From Kribbella flavida DSM 17836 (GTDB taxonomy: Bacteria; Actinomycetota; Actinomycetes; Propionibacteriales; Kribbellaceae): a DNA stretch of 64,000 bases. The position numbers were made by a program, and so were the translations under genes. The first letter of the stretch is position 1; every line of letters begins with the position of its first letter. The stretch covers positions 3,100,001 to 3,164,000 of the forward strand of contig NC_013729.1 of NCBI RefSeq assembly GCF_000024345.1. The letters are read 5' to 3'. Below are positions 51,116-61,385 of this stretch, in pieces. A model generated the notes under the pieces. The model was not told the DNA's origin. It worked only from the letters and a program-made list of their open reading frames with translations, and searched no databases.

Positions 51116-53608
51116 GTGCCATCTGACGGGTCTCGCCGTGGCTCGGACGACGTTCAGGGAACGGGGTTCGGTGATCTGCTGCGCCGGCACCGGCGAGACG
51201 CCGGACTGTCGCAGGAAGGGTTGGCCGAGCTCGCCGGTCTGAGCGTCGACGCGATCGCGGCCCTCGAACGAGGTCGTCGCCGCGCGCCCAGGCCGCACAC
51301 CCTGAGGTTGCTCGGAGACGCTCTCCGGCTCGGTGCGCCCGACCGGGCCCAGCTCACCGCGGCCGCCCGGCGCGACGGCGACCCCAGCCGCTCGACGCTG
51401 CGCCCGCCGCCGGTCCCGGCGAACCGGCTGATCGGCCGGGGCGACGAGCTGACCGAGACCGGCCGGCGGCTCGGCGAGCGGGTGACCCGCCTGCTCACCC
51501 TGACCGGGCCCGGCGGGGTCGGCAAGACGCAGCTCGCGCTCGCGTTGACCGGCGGCATCGGGCCCAAGTTCGACGACGGCGTCTGCTGGGTGCCGCTCGC
51601 GCCGATCGCCGACCAGGCCGCGATCGCGCCGACCATCGCCGCCGCGACCGGTCTGCACCCGATCGAGGGTGCCCGCCTGGTCGAGGAGGTCGCCGAGCAG
51701 CTCGGCCGCCGCAGGATCCTGCTGGTGCTGGACAACTGCGAGCACCTGGTCGCCGAGGCTGCGCGGATCTGCGCCGCGCTGCTGGAGTCGTGCCCGAACC
51801 TGTCGATCCTGGCGACCAGCCGCGAACTGCTCCGGGTGCCGGGCGAGAGCGTGTACGTCGTACCACCGCTGGCGTTGCCGGCCGTCGAGCAGCAGCCCGA
51901 GTCGTCGCCGGCCGTCCGGCTGTTCGTCGACCGGGCGAGCGCGCGCGGGAACAAGCCGACCGGGCAGATCGAGCAGGTGGCCCGGGTGGTCCGCCGGTTG
52001 GAGGGCATGCCGCTGGCGATCGAGCTGGCCGCGGCCCGGACCAACGTGCTGACGGTCGAGGAGCTCGCCGCCGAGCTGGAGACGTCGTTCGGCATTCTCG
52101 CCGGCGTCTCCAGCACGGCGGAACCGCGCCAGCAGTCGCTGGCCGACGCGATCGGCTGGAGCCACGACCTGCTGACCGCACCGGAACGGACCCTGTTCGC
52201 CGAGTTGTCGGTGTTCGTCGGCGGCTGGACGCTGAACGCGGCGGCGGCGGTGCTCGCCGGCACGGCGACGCCCGGACCGCTGGAACGCGCCCAAACGCTC
52301 GACCTGACCAGCCGGCTGGTGGACAAGTCGCTGATCCGGGTCAGCCGCGAGGGCGGTATCGCGCGCTACGACATGCTCGCGGTGATCCGCGAGTTCGCAG
52401 CCGGCCGGTTGGCGGAGAGCGGGCGCGGCGACGAGGTGGCCCGCAACCACGCCGCCTTCTTCCTCGCGCTCGCCGAGGAGGCCGAGACCCACTTGCGCGG
52501 CGCGAACCAGGGCGCTTGGCTCGACCGGCTCGAGGGCGAGCTCGACAACCTGCGCGCGGCGATGAGCTGGGCGCTGCGGGCCAAGGCCAGTGCCGACGCG
52601 GTGCGGCTGGCCGGTGCGCTCTGGCTGTTCTGCTACCTGCGCGGGCACTACTCGGAGGGCAGCGAGTGGCTGGAGCGGTCGCTCGTGCTGGCCGAGGACG
52701 CGCCCGGCCTGCGGTCCGCGAAGGCGAAGGCCCAACTCGGCGCGGGCATGCTCGCCTTCTTGCAGTGTGAGTACGAGATCGCGACCACCCGCCTCAAGTC
52801 CGCGCTCGCGCAGTACGAGGAACTCGGCGACACCGCCGGTACTGCGCTGGTGATGCAGCGGCTCGGCTGCGTCGCCCGGGAGCGGGGTGACTATCTGACC
52901 GCGGAAAGCCTGCACTGCCGCAGCTACGACCTGTTCGAGAGTCTGGGCGACCGGTCGGGCATGGCCTGGGCGCACAACCAGCTCGGGTTCGTCGCCTGGC
53001 TGCGCGGGGACCTGGAGGTCGCGGCCCGGCGCTGCCGGAAGGCGCGGGACAGCTTCCGGGTGCTCGGCGACGGCGAAGGGCTGGCGTGGGCACTGATCAG
53101 CCTCGGCGCGATCGCGCAGTACGCCGGTGACCTGACCGAGGCCGAGGACCTGCTGCAGGAGAGTCTCGCGCTGTCCCAACGGCTCGGGTACCGCGAAGGC
53201 GTCGCCTGGTCGCTCAACCAGCTCGGCATCGTGGAGCGCCGGCGCGGGTTCACCGAACGCGCGGTCCACCTGCTCGACGAAAGCCTGGCCGAGCACCGCG
53301 ATCTCGGTGATCGCTGGCGCTCGGCGAGCGTGCTGGAGGAGCTGGCGACCGTCGCTCAGCAACGCCACCGCACGGAGTACGCCGCGTTCCTGCTCGGGGC
53401 GGCGGACGGCATCCGCGAGGTGATCGGCGCTCCGGTGCCGGAGATCGAGAAGGCCGACCACCAGGCCACCCGGCAGGCGATCGAGCGGGCCCTGGACCGC
53501 CGCGCGTTCCGGGCCGCCTGGTCCGCAGGCCGCGCGACGCCGCTCTCGGCTGTCGCCGACGGCTATCCCGGCCCGGCCGCGGCCCCGGACCGCTCCACCA
53601 GGCTGTAG
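51116..53608 (+). CDS. Large HTH - STAND NTPase - TPR transcriptional regulator
   Basis: About 830 residues from the GTG at 51116, chosen for TGGAG at 7 nt; ATG 51083 is upstream in frame. Residues about 17-75 form an XRE-type helix-turn-helix (GDLLRRHRRDAGLSQEGLAELAGLSVDAIAALERGRR). An NB-ARC/STAND ATPase follows (GPGGVGKTQLALAL at 131-138, LLVLDNCEHLV, ILATSRELLRVPGE, RLEGMPLAIELAAAR). The C-terminal half carries about eight tetratricopeptide repeats. The layout is typical of actinobacterial AfsR/LuxR-like regulators without a signal-transmitting domain. Signal and targets are unknown. Followed by two strong hairpins. Confidence 0.88.
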   Translation: MPSDGSRRGSDDVQGTGFGDLLRRHRRDAGLSQEGLAELAGLSVDAIAALERGRRRAPRPHTLRLLGDALRLGAPDRAQLTAAARRDGDPSRSTLRPPPVPANRLIGRGDELTETGRRLGERVTRLLTLTGPGGVGKTQLALALTGGIGPKFDDGVCWVPLAPIADQAAIAPTIAAATGLHPIEGARLVEEVAEQLGRRRILLVLDNCEHLVAEAARICAALLESCPNLSILATSRELLRVPGESVYVVPPLALPAVEQQPESSPAVRLFVDRASARGNKPTGQIEQVARVVRRLEGMPLAIELAAARTNVLTVEELAAELETSFGILAGVSSTAEPRQQSLADAIGWSHDLLTAPERTLFAELSVFVGGWTLNAAAAVLAGTATPGPLERAQTLDLTSRLVDKSLIRVSREGGIARYDMLAVIREFAAGRLAESGRGDEVARNHAAFFLALAEEAETHLRGANQGAWLDRLEGELDNLRAAMSWALRAKASADAVRLAGALWLFCYLRGHYSEGSEWLERSLVLAEDAPGLRSAKAKAQLGAGMLAFLQCEYEIATTRLKSALAQYEELGDTAGTALVMQRLGCVARERGDYLTAESLHCRSYDLFESLGDRSGMAWAHNQLGFVAWLRGDLEVAARRCRKARDSFRVLGDGEGLAWALISLGAIAQYAGDLTEAEDLLQESLALSQRLGYREGVAWSLNQLGIVERRRGFTERAVHLLDESLAEHRDLGDRWRSASVLEELATVAQQRHRTEYAAFLLGAADGIREVIGAPVPEIEKADHQATRQAIERALDRRAFRAAWSAGRATPLSAVADGYPGPAAAPDRSTRL

Positions 53609-53619
53609 CTCGACCCGGT

Positions 53620-53692
53620 CCTGGGTCGTGCGACCACCAGGACGCACGACCCAGGCCGGTGGTTCGGAGCCGGCCGCCCCGCCGGCTCCGAA
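53620..53692 (+). terminator. Two tandem strong hairpins
   Basis: A perfect 13-bp stem (53620-53632 with 53643-53655, 10-nt loop) is followed by a perfect 12-bp stem (53663-53674 with 53681-53692, 6-nt loop), starting 11 nt after the regulator stop. The remaining 53693-54109 has three copies of CTGACA near 53943-53973 but nothing else recognisable. Confidence 0.75.
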
Positions 53693-54109
53693 GCCAGCCT
53701 CGCGGAGCACCACGACCTGGGGGATCGAAGGTACCCCGCGAGGGACCGTTGGCAGGACCGTCCGACGTCGACGGGTCCCGGCCGGCTGTGTTCTGTCTGA
53801 CCCCCCAGGCAGTCCCCCCACTCCACAGCCGGCCGAAGCCGCGTCGGCGACGTCCCCTCCCGTCGAGCCCCCTTCGACGATCGGTTCTCCCGCGCTGACT
53901 CCAGGTTGTCCTGGTGACGCTCTGTGGCACAGGGACGTTACCCTGACATCGCCCTGACAACCAGGTGCTGACAACGAAGGCGCCGCCTGGTTTTCGCGCA
54001 GCGTGACCGGAGTCTGCCGTTCGGTGCCCGAATCTGCGCCGACATCGCCCGGTTCAGAGTGGTGTTTCGTACCGCGCTGTGACCGGGTTCGGCCCGGGCG
54101 CCGAGCTGC

Positions 54110-55816
54110 TCAGCGCAGGTAGCCGGACACCTGCCGGGTGAAGCCGGCGATCCGGTGCAGTGGCGCACCGTCACCGCCGCCGTCCGGGTGGGGCATCTGC
54201 GGCCCCGGCAGGCCTTCGCCCTGGCAGGTGGTGTCGTCGGCCGGGGCGCGGCCGGTCGCGAGGAACGCGTCGACGAGCCGGTCGGCGCACTTGTTCACGC
54301 CGCCGTAGACACCGTGGTCGCCCTCGCCGGTGACGGTGATCAGCCGCGACCCGGCGTACCGGCTGTGGGCTCCGAGGGCGAGCGAGACGTTGGTCGCCGG
54401 GTCGTGCACGGACTGCACCATCAGCGTGGTCGGCAGACCTTCGCCGGTCGGCGTCGGCAGCGTCCGGCGCGGGCGGTCCCAGGACAAGCACGGGTTCTCG
54501 TTCATACCCCAGCCGAGCAGCGGGTACTGCGGACCGAGCTGCGCGGACAGCCGCTCGCCGTACTCGCGTCCCTGCGGCCACTCGGTGTCGTTGCAGGTGA
54601 CGGCTGTGAAGGTGGCGTGCTCCGCGTCGTCGGCGAACGGCCGGCCGATCGGGCTCAGGCCCACGGTGCTGCGGGTCGCGCGCTGAACCAGCTGGCGCTG
54701 CCGGTCGACGGACAGCGCGTCCACCTTGCGCTGCGCGGCGCGCGGTCCGCCGGTGGTCTGGGCGGCGGACAGGTCGCGCAGGAAGGCGAGGTCGACGGCC
54801 AGCGAGTAGAAGTCGCGCTTGGTGTAGAGGTCTCCGGTGACGATGTTGTCCAGAGTGTTCTGGTCGTAGCTGATCTTCACCGATCCGTCCAGGTACTCCT
54901 CGACCGCGGGCTGCTTCTTGAGGTCGGCGCGCAGCTGCTCGTACGTGCGCAGCACCTGCCGGGGCGTGCGGCCGAGCTTCAGCTGCTGGTGGTACTTCGC
55001 CGCCCAGGGCGCGAAGTCCTGGCGGAACCGGCGTTCGAAGGCCTGCGGCTGGGCGTTGAAGGTGTCGACCCACGGCCGGGTGAAGTCGGTGTTCGAGTCC
55101 AGCACGAACCGGCCGACGTGCCCGGGGAAGAAGGTCTGGTAGTACGCGCCGAGCCAGGTGCCGCCGGAGTAGCCGACGTAGTCGATGCGCTCGAAGCCGA
55201 GCAGGTGGCGGATCAGGTCCATGTCGTGCACGGTCTGCGCTGTGTCGACGTACGGGAGCAGGCCGCGGGACTGGCGTGCGCAGTACGGGTGGGTCAGCTC
55301 GGTGGCCTCGGCGATCAGGTCGAGGTTGCCGGCGTCGCGGTCCCGGGCGTCCATCGTGTAGCCGGGCGCGCCCTGGCAGGTGACGTTGGAGCTGTCGCCG
55401 GTGCCGCGCGGGTCGAAGCCGACGGCCAGGTGGTCCTTGGCCAGCGCAGGCCGCGCGGCCAGGAACGGTGCCATCCCGAGCCCGGCGCCCCCCGGTCCGC
55501 CGGGGTTGCCGAACACGACCCGGCGCGGCGTGCCCTTGGCCGGCGCCACCTTGCTGACGGCGATCTGGATGTCGTCGCGGCCGGCCGGGCTCCACCAGTC
55601 GCGCGGCGCGGTGATCTTCGCGCAGCTCACCCGCAGCTCGGGCTCGCCGCACGGCTTCCAGCTGACCTTCTGGTCCAGGTAGCGACTCGCCACGTACCCG
55701 GGTCTGTCCAGGATCGGCGCCGGCTCGACGGCGGCGGTGGCGCCGGAGCCGGGCACGACCAGCAGAGCGGGCAGACTGATACCGAGGCCGAGCGCGGCCA
55801 GGGTACGGACCTTCAT
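54110..55816 (-). CDS. Secreted alpha/beta hydrolase, tripeptidyl-aminopeptidase-like
   Basis: 568 residues. Sec signal peptide (ALGLGISLPALLVVPGSGATAA) and an alpha/beta hydrolase fold of the Streptomyces SlpD/SlpE/Tap type: GNPGGPGGAG (oxyanion hole), VGFDPRGTGDS, the nucleophile elbow VGYSGGTWLG with Ser217, and GEGDHGVYGG near the C-terminus with the catalytic His. A C-terminal cap resembles the TAP-like domain. Likely an extracellular peptidase. A paralogue-like gene lies at the right edge. Confidence 0.9.
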   Translation of the reverse strand: MKVRTLAALGLGISLPALLVVPGSGATAAVEPAPILDRPGYVASRYLDQKVSWKPCGEPELRVSCAKITAPRDWWSPAGRDDIQIAVSKVAPAKGTPRRVVFGNPGGPGGAGLGMAPFLAARPALAKDHLAVGFDPRGTGDSSNVTCQGAPGYTMDARDRDAGNLDLIAEATELTHPYCARQSRGLLPYVDTAQTVHDMDLIRHLLGFERIDYVGYSGGTWLGAYYQTFFPGHVGRFVLDSNTDFTRPWVDTFNAQPQAFERRFRQDFAPWAAKYHQQLKLGRTPRQVLRTYEQLRADLKKQPAVEEYLDGSVKISYDQNTLDNIVTGDLYTKRDFYSLAVDLAFLRDLSAAQTTGGPRAAQRKVDALSVDRQRQLVQRATRSTVGLSPIGRPFADDAEHATFTAVTCNDTEWPQGREYGERLSAQLGPQYPLLGWGMNENPCLSWDRPRRTLPTPTGEGLPTTLMVQSVHDPATNVSLALGAHSRYAGSRLITVTGEGDHGVYGGVNKCADRLVDAFLATGRAPADDTTCQGEGLPGPQMPHPDGGGDGAPLHRIAGFTRQVSGYLR

Positions 55817-56038
55817 GCATCCTCCAGGGATGTCCGAACGTGACGAGACCGTCGCAATCTGTCACGTCAGCCTCTGCCGGTCGAACACCACCCCCGGCCC
55901 GGCGCCGGATCCGCGTCTGCTAGGGCCGCTCGCAGAACGTCGTACAGAACATCAGAGGCGTACTCGCCCGAATGCCCTCGCGGCAGCGGAACTGTCCTCG
56001 GGGCCCTCTAGGGTCGGGGAACCGACGAGGGCTGCGAG

Positions 56039-56590
56039 GTGGAGTTGATGGGAACCGGGGAACTGCTGATCGGGCAGCTGGAGTTCTACTGGGACGTGCA
56101 TTTCCGGCCACGGCTCGACGGGCTGACCGACGCGGAGTACCTGTGGGAGCCGGCGCAGCCCAGCTGGACCGTGCATCCCGACGGCGCCGGCCGCATCGTG
56201 ATGGACCAGGAAGTGCCGGAGCCGTCCCCGGCGCCGGTGACGACGATCGCGTGGCGGCTGGTGCACATCGGCGTCGGGTGCTTCGCGATCCGGGTCAACA
56301 CGTTCTTCGAGGACAACCCGGACGGTGCCGACATGTTCGATGCCCGGCACCGTCCGGCCGACCTGCCGTTGACCGCCGCGGGTGGGCTGGCGTTTCTCGA
56401 CCACTGGTACCGCCGGTGGCACGACGGGATCCGGTCGATGGACGAGAAGGCGCTGGCGCGACCGCTGGGTCCGAAGGCCGGCCCGTACGCCGACGACACG
56501 ATGCTCGGCCTGATCGCCCACATCAACCGCGAGACCATCCACCATGGCGCCGAGATCTGTCTGCTCCGCGACCTCTACCGCGCCGGGTAG
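56039..56590 (+). CDS. DinB-superfamily protein
   Basis: 183 residues from GTG 56039 (ATG 56048 is an alternative). A four-helix DinB-like fold: a first helix with GELLIGQLEFYWDVHFRPRLDGLTDAEYLWEP, the metal-associated His in WRLVHIGVGC, and the terminal HINRETIHHGAEICLLRDLY with two more His. Members are metal-binding proteins and thiol-dependent transferases, such as mycothiol- or bacillithiol-dependent enzymes. Specific role not predicted. Confidence 0.82.
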   Translation: MELMGTGELLIGQLEFYWDVHFRPRLDGLTDAEYLWEPAQPSWTVHPDGAGRIVMDQEVPEPSPAPVTTIAWRLVHIGVGCFAIRVNTFFEDNPDGADMFDARHRPADLPLTAAGGLAFLDHWYRRWHDGIRSMDEKALARPLGPKAGPYADDTMLGLIAHINRETIHHGAEICLLRDLYRAG

Positions 56591-56597
56591 CTGCTCG

Positions 56598-57557
56598 TCA
56601 GACCCGCAGCACGATCTTCCCGGCCGCCTGGTTGGTCTCGCCCCGACGGTGGGCGGCGGCGGCCTCGGCCAGTGGGAAGACCGAGTCGAGCTCCACCCGG
56701 AGCTTGCCCTCAGCAACGAGGTCGGTGATCGCGGTCAGGCCGAGGCGGTCGGGCTCCACCAGGGTGAACTCCGCGCGGATGCCCCGCCGCCGGCCCTCCT
56801 GGACGGTCGCCTCGTCGACGGACAGGATGCAGACGTACGAACCGCCGTCCTTCAGCACGTCGAGCGAGCGCCGGCCGGTGTCGCCGGCGATCGGATCGAG
56901 GACCAGATCGACCGGCCGCTCGCGCAGGACGGCGGCGAAGTCCTCGGTGCGGTAGTCGATCACCTCGTCGGCCCCGAGCGACCGCACGAAGTCGTGCTTG
57001 GCCGCGCTGGCGGTCCCGATCACCTCCGCGCCGAAGCTCTTCGCGAGCTGCACGGCCAGGTGACCGACTCCGCCCGCGGCCGCATGGACCAGCACGCGCT
57101 GCCCCGAGCGCAGCCCTCCGGTCTCCACCAGACCTTGCCACGCCGTCAGCGCAGCGAGCGGCAACCCCGCGGCCTGCTCGACACTCAGTGACGCGGGCTT
57201 GCGGACGAACTGCCGCGACGGGGCGGCGACGTACTCCGCGTACGCCCCGGGCAGCACCGGGAACTTCGGCATTCCCAGCACCTCGTCGCCCACCTGCAGC
57301 CAGGTCACGCCGGGCCCGACCTCCTCGACCACGCCGGCCACGTCGTACCCCAGGATCACCGGAGCGTCCGCGTCGGTCGCGTCCCCGCCTTTCGCGCGGC
57401 GCTTCCAGTCCGTCGGGTTGACTCCGGCCGCCTGCACCCGGACCAGGATCTCGGTCAGCCCGGGCGACGGCCGCCGCACGTTCTCCAGGTGCAGCACCTC
57501 GGGTCCGCCGGCGCCCCGGGCGACCACGGCCCGCATCGTCTTCTCGTTCGCTGTCAT
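56598..57557 (-). CDS. NADPH:quinone-reductase-like medium-chain dehydrogenase
   Basis: 319 residues. Medium-chain dehydrogenase/reductase fold without structural zinc cysteines. GVNPTDWKRRA, VILGYDVAGVVEEVGPGV and LVHAAAGGVGHLAVQLAKSFGAEVIGTA show the quinone reductase/zeta-crystallin subgroup, which reduces quinones or enones with NADPH. It is divergent from the GlxA-type regulator gene across 71 bp, which probably controls it. Confidence 0.9.
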   Translation of the reverse strand: MTANEKTMRAVVARGAGGPEVLHLENVRRPSPGLTEILVRVQAAGVNPTDWKRRAKGGDATDADAPVILGYDVAGVVEEVGPGVTWLQVGDEVLGMPKFPVLPGAYAEYVAAPSRQFVRKPASLSVEQAAGLPLAALTAWQGLVETGGLRSGQRVLVHAAAGGVGHLAVQLAKSFGAEVIGTASAAKHDFVRSLGADEVIDYRTEDFAAVLRERPVDLVLDPIAGDTGRRSLDVLKDGGSYVCILSVDEATVQEGRRRGIRAEFTLVEPDRLGLTAITDLVAEGKLRVELDSVFPLAEAAAAHRRGETNQAAGKIVLRV

Positions 57558-57628
57558 GCCCCGAAGTCTCGCCCGGCGGCGCGGTCGTGCCTACTGGCCT
57601 GATGGACATCATGTGAAACTATCGGGCC

Positions 57629-58660
57629 ATGTCCGTCCGCCCCGCCCGCAAGCACCGCGTCGCCGTCCTCGCGCTGCCGGGTGTCGTCCCGTTCGAGCTC
57701 GCCATCGCGGCGCGGATCTTCGGCGGCGCCTTCGCGGGGGACGATCCGGAGCAGCCGCTGTACGACGTGGTCGCGTGCACGGTCGACGGTTCGCCGGTCG
57801 AGACGTCGGACGGCTACGCCATCACCGTCCGGTATGACGCCTCGGTGCTCGCCACCGCCGACACAGTCGTGGTTCCGCCTTCGCATCAACTCCAGGAGAT
57901 CCTCGACGCCGCGGGTGCGCTCGACGACGCCGTACTGCGTGCGCTGGAGCAGATTCGACCAGGTGCCCGGATGCTGGCGATCTGCACAGGCGCGTTCGTC
58001 CTGGCCGCGGCCGGACTGCTCGACGGCCGCCGCGCCGCGACGCACTGGGCCGAGGCCGAGCGGCTCCAGCGGGTGTTCCCTGCCGTCGCGGTCGATCCGA
58101 TGGTGCTGTTCATCGACGACGGCGACGTCCTGACCTCTGCCGGCGCGGCCGCCGGGATCGACCTGTGCCTGCATGTGGTGCGTCGCGACCACGGGAGCGC
58201 AGTGGCCAGCTCGGTAGCGCGGGCCTGCGTCGTACCGCCTCGACGGGACGGCGGCCAGGCGCAGTACGTACGCCGGCCGGTCCCGCCGGCGCGAGACGGC
58301 GGTACCGCGGCCACCCGGGCCTGGGCGGCCGAGCGGCTCGGCCGGCCGCTCAGCCTCAGGGAACTCGCCGCGCACGCCGGGATGAGCGTCCGCACGTTCA
58401 CGCGGAGATTCCGGGGCGAGACCGGGGTGAGTCCTGGCAGCTGGCTGGCCATGCAGCGGCTCGACTACGCGCGCCAGCTACTCGAGGACACCGAACTGAC
58501 GGTCGACCAGGTCGCCGACCGGGCCGGGTTGGGCACGGGTGCCAATCTTCGGCAACAACTCCGCGAGACCGCCGGGGTGTCGCCGTCCGCGTATCGGCGG
58601 ATGTTCCGGTCCGAAGTCGAGCCGGGCGTCCGGACGACACCAGGGGTGCGTCAGCTCTGA
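57629..58660 (+). CDS. GlxA-family transcriptional regulator (DJ-1/PfpI + AraC HTH)
   Basis: 343 residues. N-terminal DJ-1/PfpI-like domain with the elbow ICTGAFVLAAAGLLDGRRAATHW carrying Cys119, then an AraC-type double helix-turn-helix at about 230-335 (LGRPLSLRELAAHAGMSVRTFTRRFRGETGVSPGSWL and ELTVDQVADRAGLGTGANLRQQL). GlxA-type proteins often regulate adjacent oxidoreductase genes. It is divergent from the quinone-reductase-like gene, so it probably controls that gene. Effector unknown. Confidence 0.9.
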   Translation: MSVRPARKHRVAVLALPGVVPFELAIAARIFGGAFAGDDPEQPLYDVVACTVDGSPVETSDGYAITVRYDASVLATADTVVVPPSHQLQEILDAAGALDDAVLRALEQIRPGARMLAICTGAFVLAAAGLLDGRRAATHWAEAERLQRVFPAVAVDPMVLFIDDGDVLTSAGAAAGIDLCLHVVRRDHGSAVASSVARACVVPPRRDGGQAQYVRRPVPPARDGGTAATRAWAAERLGRPLSLRELAAHAGMSVRTFTRRFRGETGVSPGSWLAMQRLDYARQLLEDTELTVDQVADRAGLGTGANLRQQLRETAGVSPSAYRRMFRSEVEPGVRTTPGVRQL

Positions 58661-58689
58661 GCGGGGAGTCACGGCTCGACGGTCGAAGG

Positions 58690-59295
58690 TCAGTCCTGGG
58701 GGCCGGGGTCGGTGTGCAGGCGGATCTGCTTGATCCGGACCGCGCCGTCGCCGTACAGGTCGAGCTCGCGGTGGGCGCCGTCGGGGGCCCAGCCGGCTTC
58801 GGTGTAGAAGGCGCGCAGCACGTCATCGGTCGAGTTGACCCAGACCGTGACCCGGCTGAAGCCGTCCGCGCGGATCGTGTCGACGACGGCGTTCAGCAGG
58901 CGCGAGCCATGCCCGGCGCGGGTGGCGTCCGGTTTGACTGCCAACTCAGCGACCAGGGCGTCGGTGCGCGGGTCCGCGTCCGGGTCGTCGGACGGCGTGA
59001 TCGCGGCGAAGCCGACCAGGTCCCGCCCGGCCAGCGCGACCATCACCCGGTTACGCGCCTCGCCCGGCGACAGCAGCGCGGCGCGCCACTGGGCGGCGAA
59101 CTGGGCCGGGTTCAGGTCGAGCAGGACGTCGGCCGGCAGCAACCCTTCGTAGGCCCGTCGCCAGGCCGCGACCTGCACCTCGCCGATGGCGTTGGCCTCC
59201 GCGGGCAGGGCCAGCCGCACGCTGGTCTCCGCGATCGGCGACTCGTTCATCGCGGACAGGCTCTCCGGCTCCGGTACGCCGTACTCGCTGCTCAT
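58690..59295 (-). CDS. GNAT-family acetyltransferase
   Basis: 201 residues. Acetyl-CoA-binding motif [26 protein letters not shown], then [27 protein letters not shown], typical of GNATs. The N-terminal 15 residues are poor in the family pattern, so a downstream ATG ([11 protein letters not shown]) is a possible start. Convergent with the regulator gene and divergent from the paa operon. Substrate unknown. Confidence 0.85.
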   Translation of the reverse strand: MSSEYGVPEPESLSAMNESPIAETSVRLALPAEANAIGEVQVAAWRRAYEGLLPADVLLDLNPAQFAAQWRAALLSPGEARNRVMVALAGRDLVGFAAITPSDDPDADPRTDALVAELAVKPDATRAGHGSRLLNAVVDTIRADGFSRVTVWVNSTDDVLRAFYTEAGWAPDGAHRELDLYGDGAVRIKQIRLHTDPGPQD

Positions 59296-59372
59296 GGGCC
59301 CATCCTCGCAAAGCCTGCCGCACCGCCGAGCGGCAGGACACCCGTGGGCGCCGGCCTGCCGCGCGTCCGCTC

Positions 59373-59424
59373 TTGTGACACTTCCTGCCGATACGGCGAG
59401 AAAGTGTCACAACTGGGCTATGCT
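59373..59424 (+). promoter_or_regulatory. paa promoter region: 11-bp inverted repeat and -10
   Basis: TTGTGACACTT (59373-59383) and AAGTGTCACAA (59402-59412) are perfect inverted repeats with an 18-nt spacer. TATGCT (59419-59424) fits a -10 and ends 7 nt before the paaA ATG at 59432, pointing to a leaderless transcript. The right arm lies just upstream of the -10, so a repressor bound there would block transcription. Confidence 0.55.
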
Positions 59425-59431
59425 GACCGGC

Positions 59432-60366
<935 letters not shown>

Positions 60367-60370
<4 letters not shown>

Positions 60371-60645
60371 TCGAGCCGCTCTGGGAGGTTTTCGTCCGGT
60401 CGCGGCGCGGCCTCTCGCACACGCACGTCGGTAGCCTGCACGCACCGGACGCGACGATGGCGCTGCGCAACGCCCGCGACGTCTACACCCGCCGCCAGGA
60501 GGGCGTGTCGATCTGGGTGGTCCGGGCCGCCGACATTACCGCGTCCAGCCCGGACGAGAAGGACGAGTTCTTCGACCCGGCCGGCGACAAGGTCTACCGG
60601 CATCCGACCTTTTACCAGGTCCCGGAAGGCGTCGACCACCTGTGA
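60367..60645 (+). CDS. paaB: Phenylacetyl-CoA epoxidase subunit PaaB
   Basis: 92 residues. Small PaaB fold, [54 protein letters not shown] is characteristic. It bridges the PaaAC heterodimers in the complex. The frame is open much further upstream in paaA, but ATG 60367 in the paaA stop is the natural start. The stop overlaps the paaC GTG. Confidence 0.95.
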
Positions 60646-61385
60646 ACGACCTTTTCGTCTACACGCTCCGGCTCGGGGACGACGCGCTGATCGCCGCGCA
60701 GCGCACCGCCGAGTGGATCGCGGCCGCGCCGCAGCTCGAGGAAGACGTTGCTCTCGGCAACATCGGGCTGGACCAGCTGGGCCAGGCCCGGTCGCTGCTG
60801 CAGTACGCCGCCGAGCTCGAGGGCGCCGGCCGGACCGAGGACGACCTGGCCTACTTCCGCGACGAGCGCGACTTCCTCAACCTCCAGCTGTGCGAGCTGC
60901 CGAACGGCGACTTCGGCCACGCGATGGCCCGGCTGCTGTACTTCGCGACCTACCAGCACCTGCTGTACGAGGAGCTGCGCGCGTCGGCCGACGAGACGCT
61001 CGCGGGCGTCGCCGGCAAAGCGGTCAAGGAGGTCGCGTACCACGTCGACCACGCGACCCAGTGGGTGCTGCGCCTCGGCGACGGCACCGAGGAGAGCCAC
61101 CGGCGGATGCAGGCCGGACTGGACTCCCTCTGGCCGTACACCGCGGAGCTGTTCGCCGCCGACGACGTCGTACGCCGGCTGGCGGGGGTGGCGGTGGATC
61201 CGTCGACGCTGGAGGAGGAGTGGCTGCGCCGGGTCACCCAGGTGATCGACGACTCCACCTGTACGCGGCCGACCGCGGCGTACCAGCACAGCGGGGGACG
61301 GGAAGGCCGGCACACCGAGCATCTCGGGTACCTGCTCGCCGAGCTCCAGCATGTCGCGCGCTCGCACCCCGGGGCGACCTGGTGA
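60642..61385 (+). CDS. paaC: Phenylacetyl-CoA epoxidase structural subunit PaaC
   Basis: 247 residues from a GTG. Ferritin-like bundle related to PaaA with degenerate metal ligands: LRLGDDALIAAQRTAEWIAAAPQLEEDVALGNIGLDQLGQARSLLQYAAELEG, then VKEVAYHVDHATQWVLRLGDGTEESHRRMQAG. It partners PaaA. Overlaps paaD by 3 nt. Confidence 0.95.
   Translation: MNDLFVYTLRLGDDALIAAQRTAEWIAAAPQLEEDVALGNIGLDQLGQARSLLQYAAELEGAGRTEDDLAYFRDERDFLNLQLCELPNGDFGHAMARLLYFATYQHLLYEELRASADETLAGVAGKAVKEVAYHVDHATQWVLRLGDGTEESHRRMQAGLDSLWPYTAELFAADDVVRRLAGVAVDPSTLEEEWLRRVTQVIDDSTCTRPTAAYQHSGGREGRHTEHLGYLLAELQHVARSHPGATW

Noticed and set aside
53943..53973. Three CTGACA copies downstream of the STAND regulator
   Set aside because: Spacing is irregular (11 and 14 nt), they lie between convergent genes, and short words like this are expected by chance.
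55838..55867. ACGTGAC / GTCACGT inverted repeat upstream of the secreted hydrolase
   Set aside because: Only 7-bp arms with a 16-nt spacer; possible operator but too weak to separate from chance.
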